A stretch of 64,000 bases of DNA from positions 1 to 64,000 of the forward strand of contig CAYUZU010000016.1 in the NCBI GenBank assembly GCA_964448675.1, in the 5' to 3' direction. The position numbers and the translations under genes were made by a program. A model generated the notes under the pieces. It was not told the DNA's origin, made no database searches, and was given only the letters and a program-made list of their open reading frames with translations. This stretch comes from CAYUZU01 sp964448675 (lineage in GTDB: Bacteria; Planctomycetota; Phycisphaerae; UBA1845; Fen-1342). Of this stretch, positions 52,831-60,579 are shown piece by piece. Numbering within the stretch: position 1 is the stretch's first letter; the number at the start of each line of letters is the position of its first letter.

Positions 52831-53177
52831 AGCCCGACGACCAGGCGGATCACAGCGGCCAGACGCGCCGCCTCGGGACGGCGATCTCGCGCCGCGCCGC
52901 ACGCAAACGCCGTGCGCAGCGACAGCGCGACTCGAGCGTGTGGTTCGGCCTGGGCATGTTCGGCATGGTCGGCTGGTCGGTGGCCGTGCCGACCCTGGCG
53001 GGCGTCGCCCTGGGACTGTGGATCGACGCGCGTTGGCCCAGTCCGTACTCGTGGACGCTCATGCTGTTGGTGCCGGGTTTGGCCGTCGGCTGCCTGAACG
53101 CGTGGTATTGGATCAACCGCGAGCGGCGCAATATCGAAGCTGCCCGCCGCGAAGCGAACGAGGTGAATGATGAGTGA
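52827..53177 (+). CDS. atpQ: N-ATPase AtpQ (AtpI-like) membrane protein
   Basis: 116 residues with a basic, Arg-rich N-terminus and two membrane helices (about 42-65 and 76-93), as in AtpQ/AtpI, which helps assemble the c ring. Start overlaps the atpC stop. Identified mainly by position and topology. Confidence 0.8.
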   Translation: MKPDDQADHSGQTRRLGTAISRRAARKRRAQRQRDSSVWFGLGMFGMVGWSVAVPTLAGVALGLWIDARWPSPYSWTLMLLVPGLAVGCLNAWYWINRERRNIEAARREANEVNDE

Positions 53178-53466
53178 TGTGCTGTCGTTGAGCGCCGCGG
53201 TCGTGGGCGGGGCCGCCCTGGCAGGCGTGATGTTTGGCGGCCTGTGGTGGACGCTGCGCCGCTTGCCCGCGGCGCGCCACCCCGCGTTGCTCGCGGTCGC
53301 GAGCTTCTTCTGCCGCCTGGGGATCGTGGCGGCGGGTTTCGTTGTCGTGATGGCCGGCGACTGGCACCGCGGTCTGGCGGCCCTGCTCGGCTTCCTCATC
53401 GGGCGCACGATTCTGCTGCGCCTGGTCGGTCCGCCGCGACCGGTCGCCACCGCGAGCGGAGCCTGA
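53170..53466 (+). CDS. atpR: N-ATPase AtpR membrane protein
   Basis: 98 residues with three hydrophobic helices (about 5-25, 40-58, 66-84). Position between atpQ and atpB and the overlapping start fit AtpR, specific to N-ATPase operons. A start three bases earlier (53167) is possible; the ATG at 53170 gives better spacing to GAGG. AtpR is proposed to aid c-ring assembly with AtpQ. Confidence 0.78.
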   Translation: MSDVLSLSAAVVGGAALAGVMFGGLWWTLRRLPAARHPALLAVASFFCRLGIVAAGFVVVMAGDWHRGLAALLGFLIGRTILLRLVGPPRPVATASGA

Positions 53467-53469
53467 CCC

Positions 53470-54183
53470 ATGACGGTTACGCCCGACCAGACGGTGTACT
53501 GGCGCTGGGGCGTGGTCGTGCTGAACGCGACCATCGTCAACACCTGGATCGTGATGGCCCTGCTGGTGTTCGTGAGCTGGCTCGCGACGCGCAAGGTGGC
53601 GGTCACGATGGCACCCTCGCGCTGGCAGAACGCCCTGGAGGCGGTCGTCGCCGGCATCCGCAAGGAGATTCGGGACATCAGCCGCGACCGGCCCGAGCGC
53701 TACCTGCCCTTCGTCGGCACGCTCTTCCTGCTGATCGCGATCGCGAACTTCCTGAGCGTCGTACCCGGCTACAACCCGCCCACCGGCTCGCTCTCGACGA
53801 CCGCCGCCCTGGCCGCCTGCGTCTTCGTCGCGGTGCCGGTCTTCGCCATCGCGCAAAAGGGCGTGGGCGGCTACCTGAAGCAGTACGTGCAGCCGACCCC
53901 CATCATGCTGCCGTTCAACGTCATCGGCGAACTCTCGCGCACGCTGGCGCTGGCCGTGCGACTGTTCGGCAACATCCTGAGCGGCACATTGATCGTGGGC
54001 GTGCTGGTCAGCCTCGCCCCGCTGTTCTTCCCGATCCTGATGCGCGCCTTCGGCCTGCTCATCGGCCTGATCCAAGCTTACATCTTCGCCGTGCTGGCGA
54101 TGGTCTACATCGCGTCGGCGGCGCGCATGCAACAGCAGCGCGCACAACCGGACGAACATCCCCCTGCGACGGAAGGAGCTTAA
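53470..54183 (+). CDS. atpB: N-ATPase a subunit AtpB
   Basis: 237 residues, five or six membrane helices. The essential Arg of the ion channel lies in SRTLALAVRLFGNILSG in the fourth helix, and GLIQAYIFAVLAMVYI forms the last helix; both are family hallmarks. Carries ions to and from the c ring. Follows atpR by 3 bases. Confidence 0.93.
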   Translation: MTVTPDQTVYWRWGVVVLNATIVNTWIVMALLVFVSWLATRKVAVTMAPSRWQNALEAVVAGIRKEIRDISRDRPERYLPFVGTLFLLIAIANFLSVVPGYNPPTGSLSTTAALAACVFVAVPVFAIAQKGVGGYLKQYVQPTPIMLPFNVIGELSRTLALAVRLFGNILSGTLIVGVLVSLAPLFFPILMRAFGLLIGLIQAYIFAVLAMVYIASAARMQQQRAQPDEHPPATEGA

Positions 54184-54186
54184 GCC

Positions 54187-54465
54187 ATGACAAGCGTCGA
54201 CCTGGTGGCCGTCGCGTCCATCTTCACCGCCGGCATCACCATCGGCATCGGGGCCATCGGCCCGGCCATCGGCGAAGGCCGCGCGCTGGCATCAGCGCTG
54301 CAGGCCCTGGCCCAGCAGCCGGACGAGTCCAACACCATTTCGCGAACCCTGTTCGTCGGCCTGGCGATGATCGAATCGACCGCGATCTACTGCTTCGTGA
54401 TCTCGATCATCCTGATCTTCGTGAACCCGTTCTGGGAACACGTGCTGGGCCAGACCGGAGGCTAA
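54187..54465 (+). CDS. atpE: N-ATPase c subunit AtpE with two carboxylates
   Basis: 92 residues, two-helix hairpin. Helix 1 ends GPAIGEGRA, where Na+-type c subunits have GPSIGQG; so the Gln ligand is Glu (E30). Helix 2 has MIESTAIY: E63, S64, T65 and Y68, matching the E-S-T-Y Na+-binding set. The pair of carboxylates (E30, E63) is characteristic of N-type c subunits. Whether the ring carries Na+ or H+ cannot be settled from the sequence alone. Confidence 0.93.
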   Translation: MTSVDLVAVASIFTAGITIGIGAIGPAIGEGRALASALQALAQQPDESNTISRTLFVGLAMIESTAIYCFVISIILIFVNPFWEHVLGQTGG

Positions 54466-54468
54466 GCC

Positions 54469-55329
54469 GTGGGGATCGACTGGTTCACATTCGCCGCCCA
54501 GATCGTCAACTTCCTCGTCCTGATCGGATTGCTCTGGCACTTCGCCTACAAGCCGATCATCCGGGCCATGGACGAGCGCGAGGATTCCATCCGCCAGCGG
54601 CTCGACGAGGCCGATCAGCAGCGCGCGGAGGCCGACGAGAAGGCCCGCGAGCTCGATCGGCAGCGGGACGAACTCGAAGCGCAACGCGAAGACCTCCTCA
54701 CCCAGGCGCGCAACGAGGCCGAGGAGAAGCGCAAGGCCCTGCTCGACGAAGCGCGCCAACGCGTGCAGCAGAGCGAGGCCGAGTGGCGCGACAGCCTCAC
54801 CCGGCGCAAGGCCGAACTCGCTGACAGCCTCCGGCGCCGCACCGGCCGGCACGTGGTGAACGCGACGCGGCAATTCGTGCGCGACATGGCCGACGACGCC
54901 CTCGAGAAACACGTCGTGGACGTGTTCGAGCGGCGGCTGGACGACCTCGACAAAGACACGTCGCGCGCTCTGCAGCAGGCCATTCGGGCCGCCGACGGCC
55001 AGGTGACCATCGCCAGCGCGTTCGCCCTGGGCGACGACCTGCAACGGCAACTGCGTGATCGCGTTGCCGCGCTGGTCAACGGCGACACCCGACCGGACTT
55101 CGACACCGACCCGGACCTGATCTGCGGCGTCGAGCTGCGCGCCGGCGATCGGCACCTCGCCTGGAGCGCCCGCGAGTACCTCGCCGACCTGCAGGATCAG
55201 ATCGAAGCCGCCATCACCAGCGCCAGCCAATCCGCCGGCGAGCAAGCCCACGACCACACGCCGGACAGCGAGCAACAGTCGCGGACCGACGACAACAACG
55301 ACGACAACGAGCAGAAGTCCGATGAGTGA
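54469..55329 (+). CDS. atpF: N-ATPase extended b subunit AtpF
   Basis: 286 residues from a GTG start. N-terminal helix in FAAQIVNFLVLIGLLWHFAYKPI, long charged coiled coil (about 35-140), then a C-terminal domain of about 140 residues including LRRRTGRHVVNATRQF and an ALNDDPD-like SAFALGDDLQRQL segment. The extra length covers the role of the delta subunit, since no atpH gene is present, as known for N-ATPases. Ends with Gln/Asp/Asn-rich tail. Overlaps atpA by 8 bases. Confidence 0.9.
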   Translation: MGIDWFTFAAQIVNFLVLIGLLWHFAYKPIIRAMDEREDSIRQRLDEADQQRAEADEKARELDRQRDELEAQREDLLTQARNEAEEKRKALLDEARQRVQQSEAEWRDSLTRRKAELADSLRRRTGRHVVNATRQFVRDMADDALEKHVVDVFERRLDDLDKDTSRALQQAIRAADGQVTIASAFALGDDLQRQLRDRVAALVNGDTRPDFDTDPDLICGVELRAGDRHLAWSAREYLADLQDQIEAAITSASQSAGEQAHDHTPDSEQQSRTDDNNDDNEQKSDE

Positions 55330-56893
55330 AAGCGACCCGACGACACACACCCTGCTCGACCAGACCGACAAGCTGCTCGAGCGCGCCGTCCAGCAGACCC
55401 AACCGACGCTGCGGGTCGAGGAAACCGGCACGGTCCTCGGTGTCGGCGAAGGCATCGCCTGGGTCGGCGGGCTGCCGCGCGTCCGCTACCAGGAGCTCGT
55501 GCGCTTCCCCGGCAACGTCCTGGGGATGACGCTTAATCTCGAACCGGACCGCGTCGGCGTCGTGCTGCTCGATGAAGGCGCGGACCTCGCCGCCGGCCAG
55601 CAGGTCCGCCGCACCCAGCGCGTGGCCGACATCCCCGTCGGCGACGAGCTTCGCGGCCGCATCATCGACGCCATCGGCCGCCCGCGCGACCAGCGCGGCC
55701 CGCTTGCGGACACCCACCGGCTGCCGGTCGAACGCGCCGCCCCCGCGATCATGGACCGCGCGCCGGTAGAGACGCCACTGCAAACCGGCCTCAAGGTCGT
55801 CGACGCACTCGTGCCCATCGGCCGCGGTCAGCGCGAACTGATCCTGGGCGACCGCCAGACCGGCAAGACCGCGATCGCGATCGACACGATCATCAACCAG
55901 CGTGATACCGGCGTCGCCTGCGTCTACTGCGCGATCGGCCAGCAGAGCTCCTCGGTCGCCCGCGTCATCGCCGACCTCGAAGAGCACGACGCCCGCGACC
56001 ACACGACCTTCATCATCGCCGGCGACGATGACCCGCCCGGCCAGCGCTTCATCGCACCCTATGCCGCCATGAGCATCGGTGAGCACCTGCGCGACAACGG
56101 CCGCGACGCCCTGGTCGTTTTCGATGACCTCACGCGGCACGCCCGCGCCTACCGCGAGATCTCCTTGCTGCTGCGCCGCCCGCCGGGACGCGAAGCCTAC
56201 CCCGGCGACATCTTCTACTTGCACGCCCGGCTGCTGGAGCGTGCCACGCACCTCCGCGACGAGCACGGCGGCGGCTCGCTGACCGCGCTGCCCATCATCG
56301 AGACGCAGGCCCAGAACATCTCGGCGTACATCCCGACCAACCTCGTCTCGATCACCGACGGCCAGGTCTACCTCGCGCCGCAGCTCTTCCAGAAGGGCAT
56401 CATGCCGGCCATCGACGTCGGCAAGTCGGTCTCGCGCGTCGGCGGCAAGACGCAACTCCCCGCCTACCGCGCCGTCGCCGGTGACCTGCGGCTGTCGTAT
56501 TCGCAGTTCAACGAACTCGAGGCCTTCGCCCGCTTCGGCACGCGTCTCGACGAGGAAACGCAACAGACGCTGCGCCGCGGGCGCCGCGTGCGCGAGATTC
56601 TCAAGCAGCCGCAGAGCACCCCGCTGCCCGTCGCAGAGCAGATCGTCGCGCTGCTGGCAACCACCGAGGGGCTGCTCGACCAGGTCCCGCGCGACAAGGT
56701 GAGACCGGCCGAAGAGGCCGTCCGCACCGCCGTGCGCGAGCAGGGCGGCGAGATCGCGCAACGCATCGTGGCGGGCGAGAAGCTGCGTGACGAGGATCGT
56801 CGCCAGCTGGTCGACCTCGCCCGCGAGCAGTTGGACGCGTACCAGAAGGAGTCCGATGATGGCGACGCTCGAGAGCCTGCGCCGCAAGGTTGA
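55322..56893 (+). CDS. atpA: N-ATPase alpha subunit AtpA
   Basis: 523 residues. Nucleotide-binding P loop GDRQTGKT (about 180-187), LVVFDDLTRHARAYREISLLLRRPPGREAYPGDIFYLHA-type conserved region, and SVSRVGGKTQ. Noncatalytic partner of AtpD in the hexamer. Its start overlaps atpF by 8 bases and its end overlaps atpG by 35, so translation is coupled. Confidence 0.94.
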   Translation: MSESDPTTHTLLDQTDKLLERAVQQTQPTLRVEETGTVLGVGEGIAWVGGLPRVRYQELVRFPGNVLGMTLNLEPDRVGVVLLDEGADLAAGQQVRRTQRVADIPVGDELRGRIIDAIGRPRDQRGPLADTHRLPVERAAPAIMDRAPVETPLQTGLKVVDALVPIGRGQRELILGDRQTGKTAIAIDTIINQRDTGVACVYCAIGQQSSSVARVIADLEEHDARDHTTFIIAGDDDPPGQRFIAPYAAMSIGEHLRDNGRDALVVFDDLTRHARAYREISLLLRRPPGREAYPGDIFYLHARLLERATHLRDEHGGGSLTALPIIETQAQNISAYIPTNLVSITDGQVYLAPQLFQKGIMPAIDVGKSVSRVGGKTQLPAYRAVAGDLRLSYSQFNELEAFARFGTRLDEETQQTLRRGRRVREILKQPQSTPLPVAEQIVALLATTEGLLDQVPRDKVRPAEEAVRTAVREQGGEIAQRIVAGEKLRDEDRRQLVDLAREQLDAYQKESDDGDAREPAPQG

Positions 56894-57737
56894 GGCCACC
56901 GAGGACCTGCAATCGGTCGTGCGGACCATGAAGGCCCTCGCCGCCGTCAATATTCGCCAGTACGAGCAGGCCGCCGCCGCGCTGCTGGAGTATCGCCGCA
57001 CCGTCGAGCTCGGCCTGCGCGTGCTGCTGCGTCACGCCCAGCCGCGCCGCCAGGCACGCCGCCAGGCGGAGCAGACCGCCGCCCTGGTCGCCGTCGGCAC
57101 CGACCAGGGCATGTGCGGGCAGTTCAATGAGGAAGTCGCCGACCAGGTCGCCACCGTGTTGCGCAGCGACGCACAGCCGGCACCGACCTGGCGCATCCTG
57201 GCGATCGGCGCGAAGCTCACCGCCGCCCTCACCGCCCGCCGTCACCCGGTGGCTGCCACGCAGTACGTGCCCGGCTCCGCCAGTGCCATCACGTATGACG
57301 TGCGCAGCGCGCTGGCCACGATCGAGGCGTGGCAGGCCGAGCACGGGCCGCTGCAGCGCGTCATGATCGTGTATACGCAATACGAGCAGCAGGAGACGAC
57401 GCCGCGCGGCCGGCAACTGCTGCCGATGGACGAGCACTGGCTGGGGCGAATTCGCGCGCGGCCCTGGCCGACGCGCGAGCTGCCGCTGTTCACCGCGCCG
57501 GCCGACGCGCTGCTGTCACACCTCGTGCGGCAGTATCTCTTCGTCGAGTTGCACGGGGCCATGGCCGAATCGCTCGCAGCTGAGAACGCCACGCGGCTGC
57601 GCGCCATGCAATCCGCCGAGAAGAACATCGACGAGCAGCTCGACGAGCTGAACACGCGCTACAACCGCCAGCGGCAGAACAGCATCACGGCCGAGTTGCT
57701 GGACGTGATCTCCGGCAGCGAAGCGGTCGCCGGGTGA
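56859..57737 (+). CDS. atpG: N-ATPase gamma subunit AtpG
   Basis: 292 residues. N-terminal helix LESLRRKVEATEDLQSVVRTMKALAAVNIRQYEQA and C-terminal helix SAEKNIDEQLDELNTRYNRQRQNSITAELLDVISGSEA form the central stalk; TDQGMCGQFNEEVA is the conserved core. The ATG three bases earlier is also possible (AAGGAG upstream). It is the last gene of the operon; no delta gene follows. Confidence 0.92.
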   Translation: MATLESLRRKVEATEDLQSVVRTMKALAAVNIRQYEQAAAALLEYRRTVELGLRVLLRHAQPRRQARRQAEQTAALVAVGTDQGMCGQFNEEVADQVATVLRSDAQPAPTWRILAIGAKLTAALTARRHPVAATQYVPGSASAITYDVRSALATIEAWQAEHGPLQRVMIVYTQYEQQETTPRGRQLLPMDEHWLGRIRARPWPTRELPLFTAPADALLSHLVRQYLFVELHGAMAESLAAENATRLRAMQSAEKNIDEQLDELNTRYNRQRQNSITAELLDVISGSEAVAG

Positions 57738-57766
57738 CCCGGGCGGCGCCGCGCGGCCACACGGAC

Positions 57767-57804
57767 CTTACGCATAATTCAGACACCTGTCAGCCGCCCT
57801 TCAG
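57767..57804 (+). promoter_or_regulatory. 11-bp direct-repeat operator, DUF1269-CopB operon
   Basis: Units CTTAC (57767), TTCAG (57778), GTCAG (57789) and TTCAG (57800) with exact 11-base pitch. This copy matches the consensus at every unit. It is about 105 bases before the DUF1269 GTG start. Confidence 0.72.
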
Positions 57805-57909
57805 TCGCACGGCGCAGGATTCCGGCGGTCGCGGTTTGCGCCGGCGGCGCAGTGCGACGACACGGTTCAGACGACTTCAGCCAGAACCCGCATGCACAAG
57901 GAGTAACGC

Positions 57910-58404
57910 GTGAGTCACTTGATTGCCGTCGCTTTCGATGATGAGCAGCGCGCTGACGAAGTCCGCAGCGAACTGCTGCGCCTGCAGAAGGAGTACCTGG
58001 TCGATCTCGAAGACGCCGTCGTGGCCCTCCGCAAGCCGGACGGCAAGATCAAGCTCCGCCAACTGTACAACGTCACCACCAGTGGTGCGATCACCGGCGG
58101 CTTCTGGGGCACCTTGATCGGCCTGCTGTTCCTCAACCCGCTGTTCGGACTGGCGGTCGGGGCGGCCGCCGGCGGGGTGGCCGGCGCACTGACCGATGTC
58201 GGCATCGATGACAAGTTCATGAAGGAGTTGGCGCAACGCGTTCAGCCCGGATCGTCCGTCCTGTTCGTGCTGGTACGCCAGGCCACGCCGGACAAGGTCC
58301 TGGGCGAGCTCGAGCGCTACGACGGCCACGTGCTGCACACGTCGCTGTCGCACGAAGATGAACAGCGCCTGCGCCAGGCGGTCGAAGGTGCCGCGGTAAG
58401 CTGA
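57910..58404 (+). CDS. DUF1269 membrane protein
   Basis: 164 residues from a GTG with AAGGAG upstream. Pattern LIAVAFDDEQRADEVRSELL, LVDLEDAVVALR..DGKIKLRQLYN, a Gly-rich membrane hairpin (GAITGGFWGTLIGLLFLNPLFGLAVGAAAGG), GIDDKFMKEL and SSVLFVLV fit DUF1269/YflT-type proteins, which are often linked to stress. Opens an operon with the copper ATPase, 54 bases further on, behind the operator at 57767. Confidence 0.87.
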   Translation: MSHLIAVAFDDEQRADEVRSELLRLQKEYLVDLEDAVVALRKPDGKIKLRQLYNVTTSGAITGGFWGTLIGLLFLNPLFGLAVGAAAGGVAGALTDVGIDDKFMKELAQRVQPGSSVLFVLVRQATPDKVLGELERYDGHVLHTSLSHEDEQRLRQAVEGAAVS

Positions 58405-58458
58405 TGCGGTCGCCCCCGGGGCACCCGGAGGCGCAGCATCGCCCGTACCGTCAGACGC

Positions 58459-60579
58459 ATGAGTTCGTTCCAGCAAGACAATGGGCTGCGAAACCGCCGG
58501 GCGGATGACCAGCCGGGCGGCGCAGACATGCCGCGCAAGCAGGGGCACGAGCACGGCGGCCACGACCACCAGCAACACCATGCAAGGATGGCGGCCGACT
58601 TCCAGCGCCGCTTCTGGGTCTCGCTCGCGCTGACGCTGCCGGTGCTGCTGCTCTCCCCCATGATCCAGGGATGGCTGGGCCTCGCAACGGCCTGGGACTT
58701 CGCCGGCGATGCGTGGGTGCAATGGCTGCTGGCGACGGTGATCTTCGCCTATGGTGGCTGGCCATTCCTCACCGGCCTCGTCAGCGAGCTGCGCGACCGC
58801 AGCCCGGGCATGATGACGCTCATCGGACTGGCTATTGCGGTCGCGTACGGCTACAGCAGTGCAGTGGTCTTCGGCGTGTCCGGTCGCGTGTTCTTCTGGG
58901 AGCTCGCCACGCTGATCGACGTGATGCTGCTGGGCCACTGGATCGAGATGCGCTCCGTCATGGGCGCCTCGAGCGCACTCGAAGAGCTCGCCGAGATGAT
59001 GCCGAGTACCGCACACCGGCTGATTGACGGCGCAGACACCGAAGACGTGGGGATCGACGAGTTGTCCAAGGGTGATCGCGTCCTGGTCAAGCCGGGCGAG
59101 AAAATCCCCACCGACGGCCGGATCAGCGACGGCCAGACCGCCGTCAACGAATCGATGATCACCGGCGAGAGCAAGCCGGTCGAGAAACAGCCCGGCGACG
59201 ATGTGGTGGCGGGGGCCATCAACGGCGACGCGGCCATCACGGTGGAGGTCCAGAAGACCGGCGACGAAACCTACCTGTCGCAGGTCGTCGACATGGTCCG
59301 CCAGGCGCAGGAATCCCGCTCGCAGACGCAGAACCTCGCGGACCGGGCGGCGTTCTGGCTGACGATGATCGCGCTGAGCGCCGGCGGCGTGACGCTGCTG
59401 ATCTGGTGGCTCGCGGTCGGCCGGCCCTTCGACTTCTCCCTCGAACGCACCGTCACTGTCATGGTCATCACGTGTCCACACGCGCTCGGGCTGGCGATTC
59501 CGCTGGTCGTCGCGGTGTCGACGGCACTGGCCGCCCGCAACGGACTGCTGGTGCGTGACCGCGCTGCATTCGAGCGGGCCCGCCGCCTGGATGCCGTGGT
59601 GTTCGACAAGACCGGCACGCTCACGACCGGCACCTTCGGCGTGACCGACATCGTGCCTCTTGACGGTCAAAGCGACGCAGACGTGCTGCGCACAGCCGCC
59701 ACTGTCGAACGACAATCCGAGCATCCAATCGCCCAGGGCATCGTGGCCGAGGCCGACAAGCGTCAACTCGAGCTCGGCAGCGCGTCGGACTTCAAGGCGA
59801 TTCCCGGCAAGGGCGCCGAAGCCCGGCTCGACGGAGAGATCGTGCGCGTGGTCAGCGCCGGCTACCTCGACGAGAACAACATCGCCGTCGACGACGAACG
59901 CGTCACGGCTCTCGCGTCCGCCGGCAAGACGACGGTGTACGTGCTCGAGGATCATCGCCCCGTCGGAGCGCTCGCACTGGCCGACGTGATCCGTGACGAG
60001 TCGCGCGAGGCGCTGCGCCGCTTGCGCGACGATCACGGGGTGCGCGTGATGATGGTCACCGGCGATGCCAATGACGTGGCTCATCACGTCGCAAAGGAAC
60101 TCGGTCTGGATGAGTACTTCGCCGAGATCCTCCCTGACGAGAAGGCGAACAAGATCCGCGAATTGCAGCAGCGCGGCCTGCGTGTGGCCATGGTCGGCGA
60201 CGGCGTCAACGATGCGCCCGCCCTGACCCAAGCCGATGTGGGAATCGCCATCGGCGCCGGTACCGACGTGGCCGTTGAGGCCGGAGATGTCGTCCTCGTG
60301 CGCTCGGACCCGCGCGACGCGGCGGCAGTCGTGCGCCTGGCCGACGCGACCTACGCCAAGATGGTGCAGAATCTCTGGTGGGCCACCGGCTACAACGCCC
60401 TCACGATTCCGCTCGCCGCCGGCGTGCTGTACCCGGTCGGCATTCTGCTGTCGCCGGCGGTCGGCGCCGGCCTGATGTCCCTGTCAACCGTGATCGTCGC
60501 CATCAACGCCCGGCTGCTGCGTCTCGGTGGCAACGGGAAGCATGACGCGGACGGACCCGTCCGCCGCAGGCGAGTCTAG
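58459..60579 (+). CDS. copB: CopB-type copper-transporting P1B ATPase
   Basis: 706 residues. His-rich N-terminus (GHEHGGHDHQQHH about 29-41), six to eight membrane helices, the ion motif CPH (339-341) in VITCPHALGLAIP rather than CPC, phosphorylation motif DKTGTLT (D383), and the hinge GDGVNDAPAL (about 577-586). CPH with a His-rich tail and no Cys-type metal-binding domain indicates the P1B-3 (CopB) group, exporting Cu(I)/Cu(II) or Ag. Its stop codon overlaps that of the convergent RND gene. Probably co-expressed with the DUF1269 gene. Confidence 0.92.
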   Translation: MSSFQQDNGLRNRRADDQPGGADMPRKQGHEHGGHDHQQHHARMAADFQRRFWVSLALTLPVLLLSPMIQGWLGLATAWDFAGDAWVQWLLATVIFAYGGWPFLTGLVSELRDRSPGMMTLIGLAIAVAYGYSSAVVFGVSGRVFFWELATLIDVMLLGHWIEMRSVMGASSALEELAEMMPSTAHRLIDGADTEDVGIDELSKGDRVLVKPGEKIPTDGRISDGQTAVNESMITGESKPVEKQPGDDVVAGAINGDAAITVEVQKTGDETYLSQVVDMVRQAQESRSQTQNLADRAAFWLTMIALSAGGVTLLIWWLAVGRPFDFSLERTVTVMVITCPHALGLAIPLVVAVSTALAARNGLLVRDRAAFERARRLDAVVFDKTGTLTTGTFGVTDIVPLDGQSDADVLRTAATVERQSEHPIAQGIVAEADKRQLELGSASDFKAIPGKGAEARLDGEIVRVVSAGYLDENNIAVDDERVTALASAGKTTVYVLEDHRPVGALALADVIRDESREALRRLRDDHGVRVMMVTGDANDVAHHVAKELGLDEYFAEILPDEKANKIRELQQRGLRVAMVGDGVNDAPALTQADVGIAIGAGTDVAVEAGDVVLVRSDPRDAAAVVRLADATYAKMVQNLWWATGYNALTIPLAAGVLYPVGILLSPAVGAGLMSLSTVIVAINARLLRLGGNGKHDADGPVRRRRV

